A stretch of DNA of 64,000 nucleotides from Zelopaecilomyces penicillatus (lineage: Eukaryota; Ascomycota; Sordariomycetes; Hypocreales; Pseudodiploosporaceae). The stretch covers positions 6,262,001 to 6,326,000 of the forward strand of contig VCCP01000001.1 of assembly GCA_005765155.1 (NCBI GenBank), given 5' to 3'. Shown here one piece after another: positions 1 to 11,435 of the stretch. Positions within the stretch are counted from its first letter, which is position 1; each line of letters starts with the position of its first letter. The position numbers were made by a program, and so were the translations under genes. The notes beneath the pieces are model-generated. The model was not told the origin of the DNA. It saw nothing but the letters and a program-made list of their open reading frames with translations, and ran no database searches.

Positions 1-2
1 AG

Positions 3-2545
3 GAAGTGGCAAAGAAGGTTGCCCAAGCTGGTGGTCGAGCTTGGAAACGCAAACAGGACGAAGAACTTCTCAAGGAACTCCAAGCAGCAAAAGAACTGGG
101 TTTCATGACACCGGAAAGAGCCTCGACGCCCCTGATTGTAACAGCTCCACCAAGCACTACCCAGGAACCACCGCGGAAGAAGCTCAAAGGCGCACCTCAA
201 GAGAAGGAAGCGGACCCTGTTCAATCCGATGGCGGAAGCGCTTCTGGCACGGCGACCACCAAGAAAAAAGAGAAACCCGTGGCAGTGGTGGAGGCCCCGC
301 ATGTCCCAGAAATGCCAAAACCACGTACCCTACCCTGTGCCATTTGTGATCAAATGGAGCCGTTGGGTGATCAACACATATCTTGCCGAGAGTGCCGTCT
401 TACAGTTCATCGTAACTGCTACGGCGTAATTGAGCTTCGGAACCCTGGCAAGTGGACCTGCGACATGTGCGCTAATGACAAGAGCCCCCAGGTTTCAATC
501 GTGAGTAAAACATTATTCGTGAGAGTAAAGCCGACACCTGCTAATTTTGTTATTAGCAATATAAATGCGTCTTATGTCCTGTAGAACATACGGAGCATGA
601 CTTTGTGGAGCAACCGAAGCTTACCCACCACAAGAAGAAGATGTCCGAGAAAGACCGGGAACGAGAAAAGGTAGAAGTACAACAGGCTCGAAAGGCAGCA
701 GACTTCTATCGCAAGAGACAGGAAGAGATGAACCGCCCTGTTAATCCGCGCGAGCCGCTTAAGCGCACAGCAGATAACAATTGGGTCCACGTCACTTGTG
801 CGGTGTGGACACCTGAGGTCAAATTTGGGAATGCGAAAGCTTTGGAGCCCTCGGAGGGTATACCGTCGATTCCGAGAGCAAGGTACGACGAGGTTTGCCA
901 AGCCTGCAACAGTTTGGGCGGCGCCTGTGTGTCGTGCCATCAGTGTCGCATACCACGTAAGCATATCATATTTTCATCCAAAAATTCATCAAGCTAACAA
1001 AACTCTCAATTAATAGTTCATGTGGAATGTGCTCGACAGCAAGGCCATGTTCTTGGCTTCGAAATCTCGCCGGTCAAGAGCTCTCGCAGAGACCAGTTCA
1101 GTATTGTTACGATAAACGGAGAGAGTGGGACAATGTCTGCAACTGTATGGTGCAAGGATCATGCTCCAACAAAGACTGTTGTACATCGAATGCACGAGTC
1201 GGTAAATGATTCAGGCTTGAATGCACTCCAACTTTATGTGCAGAATTATAAGCAGGCCGACCTCACATTGACCGGTACGGTGCGCAAGGCGACCTTGATG
1301 ACAATGGCTGCCAAGATGTCAGGAGTTCCACTGCAGGCTGGCAACCGCAGAGCCTCCACAACGACGGCACCGAACGGTACGTGGACTCAAACGCCGCACA
1401 TTGGCGAATCGCAGGATGCGGCATCCAACGCACAACAACCGGGGGAAAAGGTTTGCATTACTTGCGGTATCGATGTTACCCCACGATGGTGGCCAATCGA
1501 CAACAGTCAAGAGCGAAGGCTCACCAACGGTCACCATGGGACAATTGGGTCTGAGGCACAGAAATTTGTTGAGCAGAGGAAGTTCCAGTGCCATAAATGC
1601 CACAAACATCAGCGGAGTCCCCGGCAACCCCCGTCCATGCCGTCACCAGATTCGAGGGAGGCGTTCTTAACACGCCTTCCTGTACCAGAGCCTAGTCTCA
1701 TGGCCAACGTATGTGCGCCGTCACCACCACAACCTCCGCCGCTGCCGCCGTCAGATTATCGCGATGGACGCCCCCCCAGCCGCGCTCACGCATGGCCACA
1801 GCCTCCTGGTTCTCACCCAGTTGCAGTAGCTGTGGCAGCAACAGCTTCTGGCCCACCACCGCTGCACCATCCTGTTCATCAATTGCAACCGCCGCCTCAG
1901 ACACCGACTCATGTTACGGGACATCGACCAACACCCGTAACACATGCATATCCGCCAGCCGGTTTGCCAGCTAGAGCACCCCCTTACAGCGATTGGGGAC
2001 ATCGACCAGGCAGCCAACATGGTTCGCCTCCGCCACGACCGTTGAATGGAGGGCCGCCGCAACCTCTCCATGCGGGGCCTCCACCCCCAATCTCGAATCT
2101 TTCCTCACTTCGGCCTCCTGCCATGTCGGGACCGCCACCAAATGGCCCTCTCCAGGTTACACATCCACACTCTCACACTTCGCCGATATTTGGTAATGGC
2201 CCGCCTCCCTCGCCCCACCGACTTAATGGACCGACCCCACCGGGGCCGTATATCCCTCCTTACCACGGCCCGGTGGGTCATATAAATCACGGGGGTCCTC
2301 ATGGCCCATCGCATGGCCCATCGCATAGTCTAAACAATGGCGTGCCGCCTCCCCCAACGAGAGCTGATGTATTTTCTCATGGTCTGCATCCGCAGCGACC
2401 GCAGTTTCCAGGGGTACACGGGAGCCCGCCTGTTTCCCGCAACGGATTGGTTCCATCACATGAGCAGCCAGTTCCTCGGCCACCAGAGAGTCGACCAGCC
2501 AGTGGTGCGAGTGCCAGTCCCTCGCTACGAAATCTACTTTCTTGA
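3..2545 (+). CDS. Snt2-like PHD/extended-PHD chromatin protein, 5' end outside window
   Basis: The frame is open to the left edge, so only the last 808 residues are present. Exons are 3-500, 557-956 and 1017-2545; introns have GTGAGT and GTAAGC donors, and the second has a GCTAAC branch site. In order: a basic linker, a Cys4-His-Cys3 PHD finger (fragment residues about 112-158, starting CAIC), then an extended PHD module (about 170-345, from CVLC to CKDH) with a charged insert of roughly 55 residues before NNWVHVTC. A Cys4 GATA-like finger follows (446-494) that begins CITCGID and TPRWWP. The last 300 residues are rich in Pro, Gly and His with no fold visible. The PHD plus extended-PHD order and the insert match fungal Snt2 proteins, which read histone H3 and work with deacetylase or demethylase complexes; the BAH and SANT parts expected upstream cannot be seen. 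A Jade/BRPF-type PHD protein is the alternative. Confidence 0.8.
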
Positions 2546-3813
2546 GTCTTGCTTGCATTTCTGAACCAACCGCTTGATTTCTTGTATGATTTTGGAGGTT
2601 TAAGGATGTGGCTTTTTTATTTTTTAGCACCACACATAGTAAATAAGGAGAGAGGTGTATGCGCGGTCCGATCTTTCTTTGGGTAGTAGTAGAGCGTGTT
2701 TGGGCAAATTCTTTTCTTTTTCATATGAAGGATTATTTAAACGAAAGGCAGAAGTACATCTTATTTAATGAGTCTTGGATGGGCTGGGTTGGCCATCATG
2801 GACTTGGGAAGATGCGTATGCCTTTTGGGGGACTCATAACCAACTAGAGCAGTGGAAACACCTGGAATTCAAGGAGAGGATTAGGAAGAAGAAAAGAAAC
2901 AAGCTTATATAACAGACATCACTACCTATTATAGCAAAGAAATGTACCCAGTTACATACAAAGAGTAAATGAATTGCAAAACGAACAATTGTGCGCGAGT
3001 TTTAATGATTGGAGGCGTAGTGCATTTTGCCTCGGGCATCGCATAGCGTGATACTAGATATAATAAGCAACCTTGTTGGAAGCGCAGTAGGGGAAGAGGC
3101 GGTGCAGCAGGATCATCATGTCAAAGTCCCGAAAAGTACCCCAGCAAGAAATTTGTGTGTACGGGGACTTGCCAGGAACCTGGGGTGTATTGTCTGAGCC
3201 AGTCCGAATACAGGCGAAGAGCATGCCAAGCATGAGGATGAGGTAGCTGAGCTGACAGCAAGACATGACCGCGTTGGAGCTGCGGTTGCTGCCGTGGCTA
3301 AATCAGCATCCAGGTCCCAGACTCTCGTCCATCCCTCCATCCATCCAACCATCCTTAGATCCAAACACCCAATTGTTCCCTTGCTGGTCATATTTTGCTC
3401 TTCCTGTACAGCCCCCGTCGTTCAAGACTGCCCAACGCCCGACCACGCAACTCTATCCGAAACCTCTCTCTCCACTTCTATTATTCCTTCACACGCATTG
3501 AGTCCAAGGAAAAAAAAAGGCATTGATTGCCCCCAATCCCATCTACCCGAACACTTACCAAGGCTCTTTGGGGGTCATCTCGAAGCTTGCTGCTGCGCGA
3601 CCCTCGAGTTTTGAGGACCTACGAGGCTAAACGAACGAAACGCTCATCGAGGCATCCAGCTCTGCTGCAGATTGACACACGCGCGTGCATTCCAGCGACA
3701 GTAACAACAACCAACAACAACAAAAGAAGCTGCTCACGAGTGACGGCTTGAAAGTCGGGGAGAGTTATCTGAAACCCGCACCCAAACAAAGGCGCCAGCA
3801 GTGTTTAGCAACC
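2546..3813. other. Intergenic region between Snt2-like gene and kinase
   Basis: This holds the 3' untranslated region of the PHD gene and the leader of the kinase gene. The stretch 3400-3500 is rich in C and T, as is usual upstream of fungal start codons. One short minus-strand ORF (3054-3266) is listed separately as doubtful. No RNA gene or transposon is visible. Confidence 0.6.
3054..3266 (-). CDS. Doubtful small ORF with hydrophobic N-terminus
   Basis: A 70-residue ATG-started ORF whose first 20 residues are hydrophobic (Leu/Met-rich, signal-anchor-like), followed by a Cys-containing segment. Third codon positions are mostly G or C, as in real genes nearby, and it would be divergent from the kinase gene with about 550 bp between them. 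I do not recognise the sequence and see no second line of evidence. It may be an exon of a spliced gene or chance. Confidence 0.2.
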   Translation of the reverse strand: MSCCQLSYLILMLGMLFACIRTGSDNTPQVPGKSPYTQISCWGTFRDFDMMILLHRLFPYCASNKVAYYI

Positions 3814-5258
3814 ATGTCACAGATACTCCTTGATCTTGTGTATTCCTTCGGGAACTGCCTGAATTGTTTCCCAGGATCCCCGACGCTCAAGATCAACAGC
3901 AGAAGCTTCAAGATCCAGCGGCTGCTTGGCGAGGTAAGCCTCACGCACATCCCATATCCTCGTTTAACAATGCGCATTGCTGACATTTGGGATTCTTACT
4001 TTTTTTCCTTTGTAGGGCGGGTTTTCATATGTCTATCTTGTTGAGGATACCTCAAGCCACGAACTCTTCGCCCTCAAGAAGATCCGCTGCCCCTTCGGCG
4101 CCGAGTCGGTACAGCAAGCGATGCGCGAGGTTGACGCCTACCGTCTGTTCGATCACGTTCCGACCATCATCCCGGCCTATGACCACAGCGTTGCGACAGA
4201 CCGCGGCGGCGATGGCGACGCCAGCAAGACCGTCTACGTCCTACTGCCATACTACCGCCGCGGCAACCTGCAAGACATGATCAACGCCAACCTTGTCAAC
4301 CACGGTCGTTTTCCCGAACGTCACTTGATGATGCTCTTCCTCGGCGTATGCAAAGCCCTCCGCGCCATGCACGAGTACCAGCCCGCCCCGACGGAGAGGA
4401 TGGAGATGGGAAGGGAGGAGGATCATCATACGGGTGGTGCTGCCTCTGAACCCAGCGCTGGCGCGGGAGGCCGCAAGATGGGCACCAGGGGGAAGCGCAC
4501 CGAGCAGGATGAGGAGGGCGAGCAAGAGCGGCCGTTAATGGAAACAAGCAATTACGTTGGCGAAGGCCGAGGTAAAATAACATCATATGCCCATCGGGAC
4601 ATTAAACCAGGTAAGGAGCACCTCATACTTCGTCTCTTCCTCCACTATGGCACGTATCAGGCTAACATATCTTTTTTTTTTCTTCCCTCAAGGAAACATC
4701 ATGATCGACGACTCCGGTTCAATACCAATCCTCATGGATCTCGGCTCCGTCGCCCCGTCACCCATCCCCGTTACTTCCCAATCTCTCGCCCTGCAAATTC
4801 AAGATACAGCCGCCGAGCACTCCACCATGCCATACCGCGCTCCGGAGCTCTTCGACGTCCGCTACGACACCGTCATTGATACAAAGTCGGACATCTGGTC
4901 ACTAGGCTGCACTCTCTACGCCTGCCTGGTTGGCAAGTCGCCCTTTGAGTTTCGTTCCGATGAGACGGGTGGAACTCTCAGCCTCTGTGTTCTTGGTGGT
5001 GACTGGCGTTTCCCAGATGAGAACCCAGCCGGTATTAAGCGCACAAACAGCATCCAGGTCGCAAAGGCAAAGGCCAATGCTAACTCGGCCGATCCCTCCA
5101 ACAGCAGCGGCAGCGGACCTGGTGCAGTTTCCATAACCGAATCTATCCGTGAGGTTGTAAGGGTATGTCTCAAAGTCGAGCCAGCGGAGCGACCTAGCAT
5201 CAGCGAGCTCATCACAATTGTTGAGCGTGTCATTGGTGAGCTGCCAGATGATGATTAA
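3814..5258 (+). CDS. ENV7: STK16/Env7-family serine/threonine kinase
   Basis: Exons 3814-3933, 4016-4610 and 4693-5258 encode 426 residues. The kinase domain has the glycine loop GEGGFSYV (39-46), the Lys of FALKK (61), the catalytic HRDIKPGN (233-240, split by intron 2), DLG in place of DFG (254-256) and the MPYRAPE and DIWSLGC motifs. DLG followed by S, and the order of motifs, are typical of the NAK-related STK16 family; yeast Env7 acts at the vacuole membrane and human STK16 at the Golgi. Cys15 and Cys18 near the N-terminus could be palmitoylated, the way these kinases are membrane-bound. A low-complexity, charged insert of about 60 residues (160-225) lies just before the catalytic loop. 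An in-frame ATG at 3685 would add 43 Gln/Lys-rich residues; I prefer 3814 because it has an adenine three bases upstream and fits family length. Confidence 0.88.
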
Positions 5259-5724
5259 ATATTTACATTATGGAATCATTCTGAAGATGGGGCATGTGTG
5301 CACGTATGTGTATATCCATGTATTTATGTTTGTATGTATTATCAGTAAAGACTGATTTGTTGCGCTTGCGCGGAGTGATTATCTTCTTGGGCTTATGACA
5401 TGCATGTTTGGTTTTATTTGAACGGCACTGGCGTTGGGAAAGGATCTCGTCATTAGGTAGAGACAGGAGAAAAGATACCTAAAACAGCTATCTTACAATT
5501 GTATTGCAGTACAAACCGTCCATCAGTGAGTGCAATCGGTCAGCCAACCAGCAGATACACTCCCGTTTCCACACCTGCAATCGAATACTTGATATGTATC
5601 CAACAACCCCAGTATTCAGCGCCCTCAATACTTCTCACAGAGTGAGCCGAAGCCTGTCTCCTCACAGTCCTAGTATGACCTGAATGCCAGTCCCTGGGCA
5701 GAGGCAGTCCTCTTCGTCGCTGCT
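5259..5724. other. Convergent 3' region, kinase and AMS1
   Basis: The two genes converge here and the stretch holds both 3' untranslated regions. It contains a TATG/TGTA-rich piece at 5290-5340 that could serve 3' end formation. No further gene is visible. Confidence 0.6.
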
Positions 5725-8700
5725 CTACATTTGGATTTTGTATGTCGCGACCTCGAAAGGTCGGAGTTTGATGGAAAAGGTGCCATCTCTGCCCGGAATT
5801 TCCTCAATCTCATCCTCAAGAATATTCGTTTTGGTAACCCGTTTCACTTTATACGATGTCTCCAGGGTGCCTCTGCTGTGCCCTCCCATTGACTCGTATA
5901 CACGAACAATAACGCTTTGGCCGGAGTTGACACGGAGGCCCTCGCGACTGCTGACGTCTTCGTCGTCATGCCCACGCTTGATTGTGTCCAAAATCAGGGA
6001 CGCCGACTCGTCGTTATTGCGAAGCTTGACTGGAGATCCAGAAATACTCTCAATGGCTGTTCCTTTTGCGGAGAGAATCTTCATGGGGTTGTTAAATGCA
6101 TATGCAGCTCTGACTGTCGCCGACGATAATGCGCCTTTGTGTGGGAAAATACCCCACCGGATTGAGTGTTGACCCATGTCTGCGTGCGCATCTGGTGCCT
6201 TTGGAGATCGCAGTAGTGACAGTCGCATCAATTTACCTGCAGTAGCGAATCCATACTTGCTGTCATTGAGGATGGAAACTCCGTAGTTATGCTCAGACAA
6301 ATCAGCAAACTTATGGCAACAAACCTCAAACTTGGCCATGTCCCAGCTGGTATTGTAGTGAGTTGGCCGCTTGGTGATGCTATATGCCGTCTCGTACGAG
6401 GCTTCCGTGCTGACGACTTCAACGGGAAACTCGACCTTGAGGAACTTGGAGTTCTCATGCCAATCCACCTCAGCTGAGCACTCAACCCAGGATGATTCAC
6501 CCTTGAGTGCTGCGGTCAAGGTAATATAGGACTTGAGAGAGCTTTGCTCGCTGATCTTGATATCCGTTACGAGTGTGACGCGATGCGGCTTGGTCTCATG
6601 TACTCTGGTTTGGCCATACTGTAGTTGCCTTTTGGTTTCCAAGTGGTAGACTTCGACATCCCATGCCTCCCAGTACAGGGGCAAATCGTCAAAGATGACG
6701 AACTGGTTAGCCTTACCGCCTTTTTCAACCGTCTCACGTTCGTTGACACCGTCATACAAAGAAGTAATACACCCACCTTCGACAACAACGCGAAGATGAT
6801 CGTTTTCTAGTATGAATTTGTTCTCATCGGCCTTTTCAACCAAGACGGCAGGCTTGTCGTCTTGAATCTTGAAAGTACGAACGGCAAGCATTGGGCCGTC
6901 TCCACAAGCGACACCGATTTCTTTATCAGAGAGCTCAACAATCTCTTTACGGTGCCAGGGCAATGTATTGACCACAACTGAGTTATCAACGCAGTCAGGT
7001 GTTGAGTCATTTACGTTGAAAGATTTGTAAAGTTCTTTGAGAAGTTTATGGCCGGTCTCGAATACTTGCTTGTAAATCTAGCATCCCAGTTAGTACCAAA
7101 TTTGAGGGTGATCTGAGAATCTACTATTCTCACCTTATCTGAATCATCATAACACATTTCGATGGAACTTCCAGGGAGACAATCATGAAATTGGCACAGA
7201 AGCACCGACTCCCACATGTTATCAATCTCTTGTGTGGGATATTTGTATGATTTGTCTTTGATTGAGGCAAATGTGGCCAGCTGCTCGACATCTCGTAGCA
7301 GACACTCGGCCTTGCGATTGAAATACTTGTTGTTGGCTTGTGTGGTGTAGGTTCCGCGATGCAACTCAAAGTATAATTCGCCATACCACGTGGGGAACTC
7401 ATCGGCTTTTGGTGCCAGGCGATCAAAGAAGTCGTCCACAGTACCACCTAGCTTGAGCTTGGGGATGGCACCGATGGTATTGCTAATACCAGCACACCGA
7501 CGAAGCTTCTCAAAGTGCTGCCAGGTAGGGCCTCCACCACCATCACCTTTCCCAAATACCAACAGGGATGAATCGTCAACACGCAGCGTCTTGTGCTGAG
7601 AGATGCTGCGCTTGAGATCGCCAAAGTTGGCGTCGGATGTATACGTTTCAGAGGGTGGCATGTGACAAATGACCTGACTTCCATCAGGACTAACCCACAT
7701 GAAGGTGGTGTGAGGGAAGTTGTTGATGTTGTTCCAGCTTAGCTTTTGGGTCATGAATCGATCCATTCCAGCCAGTCGGCAGAGCTGTGGAAGCTGACTG
7801 GAGTATCCAAATGTGTCCGGAAGCCAGAAAGTGCGACAGCGAGATCCAAACTCAGCCTCAAAGAACCTTTGACCATAGAAAAATTGACGAACAAGAGACT
7901 CGCCGCTAGGCATATTAGTATCGTGTTCAACCCAGCTGCCTCCAATTGGGTGAAACTGGCCCTCGTTTACTTTCCTCCTGACACGTTCGAAGGCTTCTGG
8001 GTAGTCTTGCTTCAGCCACTTGAACTGCTGAGCTTGGGAGCAGGCAAAGTGTGCTTCGGGGTACCGATCCATCAGGTCGCACTGGCTGGACCAAGAACGG
8101 CATACTTTGCGCTTTGTCTCTGCGAATGGCCACAGCCAGCAGGAATCGATGTGGCAGTGACCAATTCCAAAAACGACGGGATCTGGACCAACTTCGTAAA
8201 CGCGGTGTGAGTCGACGTCTGGTCCAACAATCTCTTGAGCCAGTTTTCGACATTGTATAATGGACTCCTGGTCGTTGACTTTGAAGGTATCAATGATCTT
8301 CATGGCAACCGCCAAGGCATGGTTTTGTTCCGCCGAATTTTCGGGCAGTTCCCTGGCTGCATCGCCAAGCTCCCACATGTCAAAGAGAAGCATGCGTGCT
8401 TGAACATTGATGGCAGCAATTTCTGCCTTGCCAAGGGTAAAATATTTGTTAGGATCGGGCGGCGCAATACTAGTTTTACCGTTTGGCGCGTTGCCAAACA
8501 TTCCGTTGCAAGCCATCTCGATGTAGATGATGTGCTCCTTTCCGTCCCGAAATGACTTCGGAATGACCCATTCGATTCTCTCGCCTCCACCGGTCAAGCC
8601 TTGGAGAGGCATACCGTCTTCTGTCCACACCATGCCTTCGTTACCTCCGTCCCAATGCAATTCAAGCAGCTCCTCGTTGGCAATCTTTTCCGGAATCGTC

Positions 8701-9091
8701 AAGATGACTTTGACCCAATGGGTTGACCACGATGGACCAAAAGACGCGCCAACATGAGTCTCCTTGAACTCGTGTGAAATTGCATGTTTAAAGGTTGGTC
8801 TATCTTGTCCAGGGGCGCTCCAGACAAATAGCTTAACGTGCGGCTTGCCAGAATACTTGGCGTTGACGAGATTCCTACACAACGACTGCATTAGCGAATG
8901 GGCTCAGATTCCTTCAGAGAATCGGGGCGTTCATGGTATACGTACGCTTGCAAATTAACCTGATCATACTGTGCTGACTTATAGAACGTTTCGATTCGGC
9001 TTTTGAGGATGCTGCTCTTCGGAACACCCACGGGCCGCTGGGCGAAGAGAGGATAGGTGCTCTTGCCCTTGACTTCGCCGCCGCCTCCCAT
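5725..9091 (-). CDS. AMS1: Vacuolar/cytosolic alpha-mannosidase, GH38
   Basis: Exons 9091-8946, 8874-7134 and 7077-5725 (minus strand) encode 1079 residues, the usual Ams1 length. The GH38 catalytic part has the zinc-site motif GHCHIDSCWLW (His290, Asp292) and the nucleophile region WLPDTFGYSSQLPQL (Asp402); the C-terminal half is the beta-sandwich region. The enzyme trims alpha-mannose from free oligosaccharides and in yeast is carried to the vacuole by selective autophagy. There is no signal peptide, as expected for that route. Intron 1 (8875-8945) is drawn to an AG beyond the nearest one, because only that join restores the family sequence through NLQANLVNAK. The start at 9091 precedes a Gly-rich leader; an upstream in-frame codon at 9340 would add low-complexity residues and is less likely. 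Confidence 0.93.
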
Positions 9092-11435
9092 AGTATGAGC
9101 GTCGAGAGAATGTCCGGGGGCAGGAGGTGCAGATCGATTGGACAAGCGCCGAAGCTTGCCTTTGCTTCCAAATGGCTGGAGATGATCCGGTGGGGGACTA
9201 TGACGAGGACAATCGGTCGAGGTTGAGAGGAGACCGTCGATTAACTGGTCGTTGGAACTGTGAAGGCTTGACGTGAGCAGCTGACCAGGTAATGTGACGT
9301 GGCGCCTGAGACAAGATGGATTGAGAGGAGGAGAAGGCAAGATGAATTGCCAGTATGGTGGTGTGAGAATGTAAGGTTAAGTTGCTGTGGATTGAGCGAG
9401 GTCGCAGCAGCACTACCTCATGGATAGGTGCAAGTATTAGGTGATGGTTGATGGTAGGTCAGGTGTAAGTGCTATTGCGCCTACACCGTATGGTGGGCCT
9501 GTGCTGTAAACAGTAATAACATGGGGAAGCTCTGGGGGTTGGGTAGGCGATGCGGGGAGAATGAGGGGGGGGGGCTAGGATGTGAATACCGCTGGAACTT
9601 GGACGGATACAGTGGAGGTGGAGTTGCTGAAGCTGCCCGCTACGGGAAGCAGATAGTGGGCCACAAGTAGGTGGTGTGCCGGGAGTGGCGTGCGGGGTAA
9701 TAGTGGAAGTACTGTGCGGATGGAATGGAATATAGGTGCTGGAAGCCTGGAACTCATGTGGCGGAGGCGCTATATAGGCGCTGTAGCCCAACAGAGTGCC
9801 GATCCCACACCTGGAATGCTCCATTGTCACCGTCATGGGACCGAATAGATTGGTACGAACCTCATGCTTTTTTTGTTTTTGTTATGTTTTCGTGGTTATT
9901 GCTGTAATTGCTGTCGTCGCTAGTTTGTCGTGATAGGGAAATCAGATGTAATGATCAGGTAAAATCGGTACCACAGCTTGCGGATGATGCAAACTCAGGT
10001 TGTTCAGAACAAGCCATCGAGGCTATGAAAGAGCGAAAGCCATAGATATAAATACTTTCATATTAGGTACTGGTCGCAAACTCGTCGGGCCGAAGCGAGG
10101 GAGAAGCATGAGTTTGATCCAAAATGTTAGAACCAGGGGCAGTTGCGGCCGAGAGAGACGCACTACTCTTGAAAAGATACTCAGGATGATGCCCGCACGT
10201 CCTTGAGACGGTGAGATAACAAATTGAGAGGACGGAGATGGCACTAGGAACACTTCTTTCGTGTCGTGTCGAAACACCAGATGATGATGGATGGAGGGGC
10301 CATTCACGATACATGGGGCCTCGCTTGGAGGCCGTGTGGCTTCCACTCCAGCAAGCAACTTCGGCAGTGACTCATCATAGCGCATATCTTAAAGGCCAGT
10401 GCCGGAGTAGTTTCAACCGTGCTGCTGCCAAGAAGACGAGGGGTGGGTGGCATGATGGTTGAAGCTGCAACCGTGCTGTTCCTGTAAGTCTCTCCCCCTC
10501 AGTTGCCCTCGCTCTCGTTCTCGGTCGCCTTCCGCTGAGTTGCATGGACAGCTACGATTGCCTTCGCATTACCAATTCTGCATTTGAATCTCTAGTTTGT
10601 ATTGCCACCTTGAGCAGAAACAGTCGAAAAGTTAACAGGGGCTCTGATGGGGGTTTATCCGGAATCAAGAGCTGCAAACGCAAGGGTGTGGTTTCCGCGG
10701 CCATCTTTGCATCTATTAATAGTTATGCCCCATAGCTATCGATCATTGCTGCATTGTTAATGCAAACAAGGTTGATTTATATCCTTGCCATTCATAACCT
10801 ACTAGAGACCACTCTCCTTGTGGAAGTTTGCGGTAGTTGTTCACCAACATATGCGGCAGTTAGAACACAGATACAAGGAGGTAACGGACATGGCACAGGA
10901 CACACCGCGGACAAATTGTTGCTGACGAAATCGTTTGAGATGTCGCAGAAACTATAATGGATTCGCAAAAACTGGTTGTTCCCAAATGATAATCTTGTTT
11001 CAACCAACCTACTAGTTCTAATAATCAATATTATTACGCGTGTGTCAACATTGAACGTAGTGTTTCTGATGAAGCTCTTGCAAAACAATTCTGTGAACAG
11101 AGATTTAATAATCAATACAGAAGAAGCTTGGGAAGGCACTATTCAGATAAGGTGGCTTTGGCAGCAGGTACTTTGCCTTATCTATCTGCAGTACCTGCTA
11201 CGACACTGCAAAGCACGTCTACAAAGTACCTACCGCGTGTACAGGTACCTAGGTACATGGTATGCAATACAGGCTGCTCACCCCAAGACCTCATCAATGG
11301 CAATCAGGTACCTACAGTACCTACTAAAACTGCATCCAAGTTGCAACCACCAAAAAGTTCCAATAATATTCGATCCACTATCATCCCGAGCCCCCTACGT
11401 TGGTACTTGGGATCTACTTAGTGCTTTGATCATTG
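9092..11435. other. 2.3-kb gene-free region between AMS1 and MSH1
   Basis: Divergent promoter space for AMS1 (-) and MSH1 (+). All ORFs here are short, mutually overlapping and low in complexity, and I see no protein family. A run of nine G lies near 9570. From 11165 to 11400 the sequence is dense in GTACCT/AGGTAC words (see repeat entry). Confidence 0.6.
11165..11330. repeat. Cluster of GTACCT/AGGTAC words with 12-bp palindrome
   Basis: The words GTACC, GTACCT or AGGTAC recur many times in about 160 bp, including the perfect palindrome GTACCTAGGTAC at 11245-11256 just upstream of MSH1. Related copies occur at 30442-30453 (in an SDH1 intron), 22315-22360, 21483-21500 and 47022-47040. The function is unknown. 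Confidence 0.6.

Noticed and set aside
1319..2326. Several ORFs overlapping the Snt2-like C-terminus
   Set aside because: They are shadows of the Pro-rich coding frame.
9092..9340. N-terminal extension of AMS1
   Set aside because: Low-complexity residues not seen in the family; the ATG at 9091 gives the normal length.
9459..9836. 125-codon minus-strand ORF
   Set aside because: Pro/His/Ser-rich with no family, no splice partners and simple-sequence DNA.
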